11,817 bases of DNA, from contig JALOLW010000130.1 in NCBI GenBank assembly GCA_025455795.1, positions 1 through 11,817 on the forward strand, read 5' to 3'. This document shows positions 6,392 through 11,817 of the stretch, one piece after another. The position numbers were made by a program, and so were the translations under genes. The first letter of the stretch is position 1, and each line of letters opens with the position of its first letter. Source of the stretch: Spirosomataceae bacterium. Lineage in GTDB: Bacteria > Bacteroidota > Bacteroidia > Cytophagales > Spirosomataceae. The notes under the pieces were generated by a model. That model did not search any database. It worked only from the letters and a program-made list of their open reading frames with translations, and was not told the origin of the DNA.

Positions 6392-7489
6392 TCATAAAGA
6401 ACCAAAACTTTCATACGCCACCGTAATTTTATCCGATTCATGCCGAATCTCTTTGATTAAATGCAGCGTCAGTTCGGTCTCTTGGCTCGTCATCACGGGA
6501 AATTGATGGTGGCGGTTGAAATGTTTCAACGGGTTGCCTGTTTCGGCCAAACGCTTCTGCACAAAATCACGATGCGCTTGCAAGCGGGCTTTGATTTTGT
6601 CGTTGATTTTGGAAATATTTTTTGGGTTTAATTCTTCAAAAATCACCTCTTTTAGGTTGCTATCTATCTCATATCCAACGCTGTTGCGCCCTGTTAGTGC
6701 CGCTGCTACTGCCGTAGTACCTGTCCCCAAAAACGGGTCTAAGACCGTGTCGCCCTGGCAAGAATACATGTTGATAAGTCGGTAGGGGATTTCGAGCGGA
6801 TACGCACCGCTACGCTCGCGGGTGTGGGTGCTACTGAGTTTTTGCTGCGTACCTCTGATTTCCCACAAGTCCGAAAACCACTGATTGCGTTCTTCCCAAA
6901 AATACGCGCTTCGTTGGCGCGACAGTTTTTCTTTGTCTGATTTGAAAACGCGCTTTCCGCCTTTCCTAAACACCAAAATATACTCGTGTTCGAGCGTGAT
7001 GTACGCCCCTGCGGGCAGCATACCCGAACCCATAAATTTGTTGGGGGCGTTGGTAGGTTTGCGCCAAATAATGGCAGGAAGACATGAGAAACCGTTTTGG
7101 GTGAAAAATTGGACGATTTGGGCGTGGTTGACATACAACTGAAACTCGCCCCCGATGGTGCGGGTGGCATCGCCGATATTGACGCAAACAAAGCCGCCCT
7201 TTTTGGTAACCCGCGCCACTTCTTGCCAAATTTGATTGAGAAAAGTGTGCATCAATCCAAAGGCGAGCGGGCCATTTTCGTCGGCCAAGGCAGTTTTGAT
7301 GGCGTCATTTTGGGTAGCTAAAATTTCATCCCACATTTCCACCATCGGATACGGCGGAGAAGTCACGACTAAATCCACGGAATCATTTTGGAGTTCTTTC
7401 AACCTTTCGGCGGGGGCGATGTGTATCAAATGTTGGGTGAGCATCTGTGACAGGTTTCGCCAAAGAAACAAAAAGTTTTTGAGATTCAT
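6392..7489 (-). CDS. Beta-class DNA methyltransferase, probably N4-cytosine specific, apparently solitary
   Basis: An AdoMet-dependent DNA methyltransferase. With the start at 7489 (365 aa), the catalytic motif IV TSPPY is at residues 43-47 and the AdoMet-binding motif I DPFLGTGTT at 251-259, followed by VGYEID. The order IV, target-recognition region, I defines the beta class, and Ser-Pro-Pro-Tyr favours N4-cytosine methylation over N6-adenine. A segment (PLEIPYRLI, just before motif I) matches the usual motif X position. The C-terminal 100 or so residues are unassigned. A Met at 7444 is an alternative start and fits typical family N-termini (MLTQHLIHIAP). The frame stays open to 7762, but that would overlap the divergent desulfurase gene and is not credible. 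No endonuclease gene is adjacent, so it is either an orphan enzyme or separated from its partner. The target sequence cannot be predicted. Confidence 0.88.
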   Translation of the reverse strand: MNLKNFLFLWRNLSQMLTQHLIHIAPAERLKELQNDSVDLVVTSPPYPMVEMWDEILATQNDAIKTALADENGPLAFGLMHTFLNQIWQEVARVTKKGGFVCVNIGDATRTIGGEFQLYVNHAQIVQFFTQNGFSCLPAIIWRKPTNAPNKFMGSGMLPAGAYITLEHEYILVFRKGGKRVFKSDKEKLSRQRSAYFWEERNQWFSDLWEIRGTQQKLSSTHTRERSGAYPLEIPYRLINMYSCQGDTVLDPFLGTGTTAVAAALTGRNSVGYEIDSNLKEVIFEELNPKNISKINDKIKARLQAHRDFVQKRLAETGNPLKHFNRHHQFPVMTSQETELTLHLIKEIRHESDKITVAYESFGSL

Positions 7490-7519
7490 TGGGTTTAACG
7501 TAGGCTTCAAGCCAAACAC

Positions 7520-7549
7520 GAAAGCTATCTTCACCTCAATTGTCTCAAA
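7520..7549 (-). promoter_or_regulatory. Candidate promoter for the methyltransferase gene
   Basis: On the minus strand, TTTG (7549-7546) is followed after 18 bp by TAGCTTTC (7527-7520), matching seven of the eight positions counted in TAnnTTTG. Transcription would start near 7513, about 24 nt before the ATG at 7489. The site lies back to back with the desulfurase promoter, so the two could influence each other. Confidence 0.35.
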
Positions 7550-7558
7550 TTTTTCGCG

Positions 7559-7566
7559 TATTTTTG
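7559..7566 (+). promoter_or_regulatory. -7 promoter element for the cysteine desulfurase gene
   Basis: TATTTTTG at 7559-7566 fits TAnnTTTG fully. The nearest upstream TTG (7540-7542) is 16 bp away, slightly short of the usual spacing. Transcription would start near 7573, about 25 nt before the ATG at 7598. Confidence 0.45.
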
Positions 7567-7597
7567 CGGCACTTTCAACAAACGCCCCGACGCTATT

Positions 7598-8779
7598 ATG
7601 ACCATTCCGACGCTGCACGACCGTGTTTATCTCGACAATGCCGCCACTACCCGCATAGACCCCGAAGTAGTAGAAGCCATGATGCCGTGGCTTACCCAGC
7701 AGTTTGGCAATCCCTCTTCGATTCATGGACACGGGCGCGTGGCCAAATCGGCCATTGAGCAAGCCCGCAAAACAGTTGCCTCGCTCCTAAACACCTCTCC
7801 CTCAGAGATATTTTTCACGTCGGGAGGCACCGAAGCCGACAATACGGCCATCTTATCAAGTATCGAAACCCACGGGCTGACGCACGCCGTTACGTCCAAA
7901 CTTGAGCATCATGCCGTGCTGCATACGTTGGAGTTTTTGGCCAAAACGGGCAAAATCACCCTGAGTTTTGTGGATACCGACGCCAAAGGCCACGTAGATT
8001 TGGCACATCTCGAAACCCTCCTGCGCACCCACCCGCGCACGCTTGTGTCGCTCATGCACGCCAACAATGAAATCGGCAACATTCTTGATATTCAGGCCGT
8101 TGGCGAGCTTTGCGCGCAGCACGATGCTATTTTTCACAGTGACACTGTGCAGACGGTCGGGCATTTTAAGCACGATTTGCAGCAACTCAAAACGCACTTT
8201 ATCGTAGGGGCAGCGCACAAATTCCACGGCCCGAAGGGAGTGGGCTTTTTGTACGTAAACAACCGCCAAAAAATCCATCCCTTTATCCACGGTGGCGCCC
8301 AAGAACGCAACATGCGCGGCGGCACCGAAAACGTTTATGGAATTGTGGGGCTGGCCAAAGCGTTGGAAATCGCCTACCGCGACATGGACACCAACCACGC
8401 GCATCTGCTTCGGCTCAAACAACGCATGAAAGAACAACTGCTTGCACGCATCGAAGGCGTGACTTTCAACGGCGACTCGGCCAACTTGGAGCGCAGCAAC
8501 GCGACCGTTTTGAATGTAAGCCTGCCGCCGTCGGACGTGACCGATATGCTGCTTTTCAACCTTGATATTGCCAAAATCTCCGCCTCTGGGGGCAGTGCCT
8601 GTTCGAGTGGCTCAGAACTTGGCTCGCACGTATTGACCGCCCTCAATGTCTCCCCCGACCGCGCCAATGTGCGCTTTTCGTTTGGCAAATACAACACCGA
8701 AGCCGAGGTAGATTATGCGGTGGATACCTTGGCAGCCATGTATCAATCGCAGACGCACAAGGTCGTGGCCGCTTTATAG
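7598..8779 (+). CDS. Cysteine desulfurase, NifS/IscS-like (PLP-dependent)
   Basis: Removes sulfur from L-cysteine as an enzyme-bound persulfide, giving alanine and supplying sulfur for Fe-S clusters or thiolated cofactors and tRNAs. The 393 residues span the full fold-type I aminotransferase domain. Landmarks are YLDNAATT (11-18), SGGTEADN (75-82), H104 of the EHH motif, HANNEIG (154-160), D182 in HSDTVQ, the PLP lysine K208 in AAHKFHGPKG, GGTEN (241-245), and the catalytic cysteine C335 in SGGSACSSGSE. The presence of K208 and C335 indicates an active enzyme. No iscU, iscA or suf genes are nearby, so the sulfur acceptor is unknown. The gene is divergent from a DNA methyltransferase; nothing else suggests a DNA phosphorothioation system. 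Assignment to the family is secure; iscS versus another paralog is not decided. Confidence 0.95.
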   Translation: MTIPTLHDRVYLDNAATTRIDPEVVEAMMPWLTQQFGNPSSIHGHGRVAKSAIEQARKTVASLLNTSPSEIFFTSGGTEADNTAILSSIETHGLTHAVTSKLEHHAVLHTLEFLAKTGKITLSFVDTDAKGHVDLAHLETLLRTHPRTLVSLMHANNEIGNILDIQAVGELCAQHDAIFHSDTVQTVGHFKHDLQQLKTHFIVGAAHKFHGPKGVGFLYVNNRQKIHPFIHGGAQERNMRGGTENVYGIVGLAKALEIAYRDMDTNHAHLLRLKQRMKEQLLARIEGVTFNGDSANLERSNATVLNVSLPPSDVTDMLLFNLDIAKISASGGSACSSGSELGSHVLTALNVSPDRANVRFSFGKYNTEAEVDYAVDTLAAMYQSQTHKVVAAL

Positions 8780-8849
8780 TTAGAATGTATTTTGCAGGCA
8801 AACGGTCAGCATTTCTGTGTTTTCCTTATTCCTGCACTTGTGCATTTCT

Positions 8850-9638
8850 TCACTTCCGCCCAATACTCTCCGTCAGCACTTCATAGAGTCCTTGCCAAGC
8901 GGGGTATTGTTCGAGATAATCCAAATGTTTTTCGATGGTTTGGCGGTCGCCACGGCGGGCGGGGCCTGTTTGTACGGCGGCGGGGTCTGGGGCTTCGAGT
9001 GCCTTACGGATGGTTTCGGCAATGAGTGGTTTGAGCAATGCAAACTCCAAATGCTCCCGGTCCAAGAGTCGTTTGGCAATACTGAGGAGATGATTGGTAA
9101 AATTGCAGGCAAACACCGCTCCCACGTGCAGCACTTGTCGCTCCTGCGAACTCACCAAATAAACGACGTGGCTAATGTCCGACGCCAAATCGGTGAGTCG
9201 TTTTTCGGTGACGGTATCAGAGGCTTCGATGCAGAGGGGGATTTCGTCGAAGCGAATCGGTACTTCTTTGCTAAATGTTTGAAGGGGATAAAACACCCCC
9301 GTGTGTGCGGGTACATCGCTGTAAATCTGCGTCAATTCCTCCAATTTTGCCAATGACTGCGTTCCCGACGTATGCACAAGCATACAGTTTTCGGGCAACA
9401 CTATGCGCGACATGACCTCGGTAAGGGCGTCGTCGCTGACTGCCAAAATAACGAGTTCGGCGGTACTTTCCGAAAAATCTAAATCAGGGGCGATGTTGGT
9501 GTCGTAGAGTTTATTGACGAGTTTTCGCGCGTTTCGCGCGTCGCGGCTATAAACTTCTACGATATGGTGTCCTGCTTGTTCGAGGGCTTGGGCCAGGTGC
9601 CAGGCCACGTTGCCCGCACCGACAAAGGAGATTCTCAT
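8850..9638 (-). CDS. Rossmann-like/DUF2520 NAD(P)-binding protein
   Basis: A 262-residue protein with an N-terminal Rossmann-like domain, shown by the dinucleotide-binding G7-A-G9-N-V-A12 segment directly at the start (MRISFVGAGNVAWHL), and a C-terminal DUF2520 helical domain (about 130-260) with GAVFACNFTNHL and QTGPARRGD. The two-domain layout resembles pyrroline-5-carboxylate reductase and ketopantoate reductase relatives, but the substrate of DUF2520 proteins is not established. It is probably cytoplasmic because no signal peptide is visible. It shares its strand with the sigma-factor operon upstream but is separated by about 100 bp containing a strong inverted repeat, so independent regulation is plausible. 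It is convergent with the desulfurase. The 70-bp gap there (8780-8849) has only a tiny TGCACTTGTGCA palindrome. Confidence 0.88.
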   Translation of the reverse strand: MRISFVGAGNVAWHLAQALEQAGHHIVEVYSRDARNARKLVNKLYDTNIAPDLDFSESTAELVILAVSDDALTEVMSRIVLPENCMLVHTSGTQSLAKLEELTQIYSDVPAHTGVFYPLQTFSKEVPIRFDEIPLCIEASDTVTEKRLTDLASDISHVVYLVSSQERQVLHVGAVFACNFTNHLLSIAKRLLDREHLEFALLKPLIAETIRKALEAPDPAAVQTGPARRGDRQTIEKHLDYLEQYPAWQGLYEVLTESIGRK

Positions 9639-9656
9639 GCGTTTGAGAAGTGTTAG

Positions 9657-9718
9657 TCGTTATTTGTTGTCCGTAAAGTACAAAGGAATAAAACGGATGA
9701 CAGTTCAACAAATAACGA
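9657..9718. repeat. Perfect 13-bp inverted repeat with 36-bp spacer
   Basis: TCGTTATTTGTTG (9657-9669) and CAACAAATAACGA (9706-9718) are exact reverse complements. The pair occupies most of the gap between the barrel-protein stop (9742) and the DUF2520 start (9638). It could be an operator, a long-loop RNA structure at the end of the barrel-protein transcript, or the ends of a small mobile remnant. A chance match of this length within 100 bp is very unlikely. No function is shown by the sequence. Confidence 0.6.
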
Positions 9719-9741
9719 TGAACGAATCCCACAAAATCACA

Positions 9742-11301
9742 TTAGTTTTTCCCAAACTGATACATGAGCTTAAAGCGGACGCCGATGTTGCGGTTATCGG
9801 TTAGATAAACAGGCTTGGCAAGGTACGGCGCGGTGTAAGTTTCGAGTTGGGCTACCAAGTTTTTCCATTGTTTTTCCAAGCCAAAACCCAGCATGACATC
9901 ATTGCTAAGAGCAGGCTTAATGTCAAAATCACCCCTTTCTTGCTCAAATTCGCCATTGATTTTGGTCCGAATTTGATAGGTATAATTTTGTACGGCAGAC
10001 AGGTTAAAATTGGTCCCGCCGAAAGCCAGAATCGTAAAGCCCTCCCGCAACGGCCAACGATAAGTAAGGGTGACAGGCAATCGCACCACTTCCACATTGG
10101 TCTGAATGTTCAAGATTTGAGGAGGAATCATAGGTGGTTTGACGTTCTTTTGTGCCTTGCGCCAGTCGTCAAAATCTTTTTTCACTTCTTTTTTGAAAAG
10201 ATCCTCTGTAAAATACTGAGGCCCATCCAGTTGTACTTTTTTTAGCCCAACGTCAACACTCCAGTATCTGCCCAAAAGTACGCTCGAATGGAGCGAATAG
10301 CCCGTGTATTTGTCGCCCATGCTTGCGCCCGCGCCCAATCGAAACTTGACATTTTTGAACGAAAGAGAAGGTGGTGGTGGAGCAAGCGTTTTGCGCTCTT
10401 TGGTTGCTGCATTTTGACTCAACATACTCAAATGCGCGTAGCGTTTCACTTGTGGCTCGGCATATTCTATTCCTGTCAGTGCGGTATATTGGAGATGGGG
10501 CGTGAGGGGTTCAAGCGCGATTTCGGAAGAGTTTGCCTCCCCTGCCAATGCGGTGAGTGGTGGACTATCCTCTCCCGACTCACTACCAACGGGTGATGGG
10601 TTACTGTTTACCGTTAACTGTTTACTGTTTACAGTTAACTGTTTACTGTTTACTGTTAATTGTTTACTGTTTACCGTTAACTGTTTACTGTTTACCGTTA
10701 ACTGTTTATTGTTTCCTGCCAACTGCTCCCTGTCAACTGCTGATTGTTCCCTGCCAACTGTCAACTGTTTACTACCAACTGCTGATTGTTTACTGTTTAC
10801 TGCCAACTGCTGACTGCCAACTACTGATTCAGCTTCTACCAATCGTTCTTCAGCGAGGGCAGCATTATCACGGCTTAATTGTTGCGCTACCGCATCGTGG
10901 GCGGCAGAAGAGGGTAAAGGTTGGGCAAATGCGACAGTGGGTTGAGGATTGGTAGTTTCTTTGATGGCAATGTAGCGATTGACCAAGACGGTGTCCACGC
11001 GGGTCACGATTTGGGCAGGTTTGTCTTTTTGTTGCGCGATTTGGGTTTGGAGTTGGGCTACTTTCGCGTCCAACTGTTGATTTTGGCGGTATTGATAGAA
11101 GTTGGTCACGACCAATACCGTCGCTACTAAGCCTGCTGCCGAATACATAAGGGTACTCCCAAACTGCCCCAAAAACGAGGGCGCAGGTACGTGGAGGTGC
11201 TGATACGCCCGAAATCTACTCCAATCTTTGTCCTGAAATTGGGGTTGGATTTGCGCTAACTTTTGGCGTATAGTTTCTTCAAATTTATCGTTGGGTTTCA
11301 T
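9742..11301 (-). CDS. Putative envelope-spanning sigma-factor partner: TM helix, repeat linker, beta-barrel domain
   Basis: A 519-residue protein encoded 12 bp after an ECF sigma factor gene, the usual place for an anti-sigma or regulatory partner. Visible layout: a charged cytoplasmic segment (1-46, with DWSRF at 26-30), one membrane helix (about 48-68), a coiled-coil-like stretch (about 70-92, QNQQLDAKVAQLQTQIAQQ), a Pro/Ala-rich region, a repeat-rich linker (about 158-240) of seven-residue units such as VNSKQLT, a Pro cluster (308-311), and a C-terminal region (about 316-519) of alternating beta-strands resembling outer-membrane beta-barrel families, ending FKLMYQFGKN. It has no cleavable signal peptide. 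If the C-terminal domain enters the outer membrane, the protein bridges both membranes. Function as an anti-sigma factor is inferred from position and topology; no zinc-binding or other recognised anti-sigma motif is seen. Confidence 0.75.
   Translation of the reverse strand: MKPNDKFEETIRQKLAQIQPQFQDKDWSRFRAYQHLHVPAPSFLGQFGSTLMYSAAGLVATVLVVTNFYQYRQNQQLDAKVAQLQTQIAQQKDKPAQIVTRVDTVLVNRYIAIKETTNPQPTVAFAQPLPSSAAHDAVAQQLSRDNAALAEERLVEAESVVGSQQLAVNSKQSAVGSKQLTVGREQSAVDREQLAGNNKQLTVNSKQLTVNSKQLTVNSKQLTVNSKQLTVNSNPSPVGSESGEDSPPLTALAGEANSSEIALEPLTPHLQYTALTGIEYAEPQVKRYAHLSMLSQNAATKERKTLAPPPPSLSFKNVKFRLGAGASMGDKYTGYSLHSSVLLGRYWSVDVGLKKVQLDGPQYFTEDLFKKEVKKDFDDWRKAQKNVKPPMIPPQILNIQTNVEVVRLPVTLTYRWPLREGFTILAFGGTNFNLSAVQNYTYQIRTKINGEFEQERGDFDIKPALSNDVMLGFGLEKQWKNLVAQLETYTAPYLAKPVYLTDNRNIGVRFKLMYQFGKN
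10584..10828 (-). repeat. Array of 35 heptanucleotide repeats within the barrel-protein gene
   Basis: Read on the plus strand, 10584-10828 divides without gaps into 35 units of 7 nt with consensus near TGTTTAC / TGCCAAC. The centre (10619-10702) is nearly uniform: four 21-bp blocks, each with two TGTTTAC units followed by CGTTAAC, AGTTAAC or TGTTAAT. Both flanks are diverged. Three units equal seven codons, giving the VNSKQLT-type repeats of residues 158-240. In the other two minus-strand frames the core contains TAA in every 21-bp block, so only changes of three units keep the protein intact. Confidence 0.92.
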
Positions 11302-11313
11302 TTTTAAAACCAG

Positions 11314-11817
11314 TTATTGCTCTTTGTAAATGGCTATCTTCGTTTCATTCAAAAAAAAAGGGTACGCTTCTTTTATCATCTCTTGGAGTTTGGCGCGCGC
11401 CCTCGAAAAATGCGACCGCACCGTAGCTTCGTTGAAATCAAGGGTATCGGCTATTTCGCGCAGTTGATAGCCATCTATCACGTGCATCGTAAACACCGTG
11501 CGGTAGATGGGTTTGAGCTGCTGTATCATGCCCAAAATCTCGTCAGCAGAAAGCTGCTCTACGATGTTGTCGGCGTAGGCGGGTTCGGCGATATTGTCGA
11601 GTCCTATTTCGCCGTGGAATTTTTGGTTTTTGCGATAATAGCTGATGGCTGTATTGACCACAATCGTGCGTAGCCACGCCTTGAAAGGTTGGGTACTGTC
11701 AAACCGCTCCAAGTGTTGAAAAACTTTCAAAAAACTTTCGTTCAATATCTCCTCGGCTTCTTCCATGGAGGAGGAATAACGCAACGCGATACTCTTGGCA
11801 AAACTAAAATACTGCTG
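11314..11817 (-). CDS. ECF-type RNA polymerase sigma factor (5' end outside window)
   Basis: An extracytoplasmic-function sigma factor that directs RNA polymerase to a specific promoter set. The frame is open to the right edge, with 167 residues visible. Region 2 is represented by YFSFAKSIALRYSSSMEEAEEILNESFLKVFQHL and FKAWLRTIVVNTAISYYRKN (core-binding and -10 recognition). Region 4 is IQQLKPIYRTVFTMHVIDGYQLREIADTLDFNEATVRSHFSRARAKLQEMI, with the helix-turn-helix that reads the -35 element. Only the first part of region 2 is missing. A TTG at 11784 could be taken as a start, but it would cut region 2. It is followed after 12 bp by the membrane/barrel protein gene, so the two form an operon and probably a signalling pair. 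It matches sigma-70 family ECF members common in Bacteroidota. Confidence 0.92.
   Translation of the reverse strand, partial: QQYFSFAKSIALRYSSSMEEAEEILNESFLKVFQHLERFDSTQPFKAWLRTIVVNTAISYYRKNQKFHGEIGLDNIAEPAYADNIVEQLSADEILGMIQQLKPIYRTVFTMHVIDGYQLREIADTLDFNEATVRSHFSRARAKLQEMIKEAYPFFLNETKIAIYKEQ

Noticed and set aside
7490..7762. N-terminal extension of the methyltransferase frame up to an ATG at 7762
   Set aside because: It would overlap 165 bp of the divergent cysteine desulfurase gene, whose protein is conserved from its first residues. The extension contains no methyltransferase motif, and the translated sequence looks like antisense of the desulfurase gene.
7520..8779. DNA phosphorothioation (Dnd-like) system suggested by a cysteine desulfurase beside a DNA-modifying enzyme
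   Set aside because: No dndB-E or related genes are present. The methyltransferase carries ordinary AdoMet motifs, and the desulfurase looks like a general NifS/IscS-type enzyme.
8833..8844. TGCACTTGTGCA palindrome between convergent genes as a terminator
   Set aside because: A stem of at most five pairs with a two-base loop is too weak, and the following T-rich stretch is interrupted.
10584..10828. CRISPR array or iteron-type origin
   Set aside because: The units are 7 nt without spacers and lie in frame inside a protein gene; there are no cas or replication genes nearby.
10502..10955. Plus-strand open frames rich in LLFTVNC and LTVYCLP repeats
   Set aside because: They are the antisense reading of the heptamer array, which lacks stops on that strand. 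The minus-strand frame has a coherent membrane protein with domains on both sides of the array.
11314..11784. Complete short sigma factor starting at the TTG at 11784
   Set aside because: The same frame continues to the window edge with recognisable region 2 residues (YFSFAKSIA), so the gene is only cut by the window.

Overview
The window looks like chromosomal DNA of a Bacteroidota bacterium, most likely a cytophagian of the Runella/Spirosomataceae type. The evidence is a type A C-terminal sorting domain for type IX secretion (T9SS), promoter matches to the Bacteroidota consensus (TTTG about 19 bp upstream of TAnnTTTG), an ECF sigma factor paired with a beta-barrel-bearing membrane protein, and A-rich leaders instead of Shine-Dalgarno sites. 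GC content is moderate. The genus is inference.

Left part, plus strand (1-5069). The 3' part of a sensor histidine kinase gene (ending at 556) and an OmpR-type response regulator gene (1494-2183) look like a two-component pair. A complete RES/Xre NAD-depleting toxin-antitoxin cassette (605-1497) lies between them. It has its own promoter and a palindromic operator just after the kinase stop, and the toxin stop overlaps the regulator's GTG start by 4 nt. The kinase gene also carries an in-frame double-hairpin palindromic repeat (121-197). Next comes a two-gene unit: a membrane-anchored three-PASTA protein with an internal 18-bp duplication, overlapping by 8 nt a large T9SS-exported protein whose 5' end has absorbed a second hairpin repeat (3161-3189).

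Middle (5073-8779). A convergent serine hydrolase of the beta-lactamase/NylB fold ends 3 bp from the T9SS gene. Upstream of it on the minus strand is an apparently solitary beta-class DNA methyltransferase with a TSPPY motif (probably N4-cytosine). It is divergent from a NifS/IscS-like cysteine desulfurase on the plus strand.

Right part, minus strand (8850-11817). A Rossmann/DUF2520 oxidoreductase-like gene sits downstream of a two-gene unit made of an ECF sigma factor (cut by the window edge) and a 519-residue protein. The latter has a short cytoplasmic segment, one membrane helix, a periplasmic coiled coil, a repeat-rich linker and a C-terminal beta-barrel domain, so it is a candidate envelope-spanning sigma regulator. 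Its linker is encoded by 35 contiguous 7-nt repeats. Gain or loss of any number of units that is not a multiple of three would run into a stop inside the array and remove the barrel. This possible length-switching locus, together with the toxin-antitoxin cassette wedged into a two-component operon, is the most unusual part of the window.
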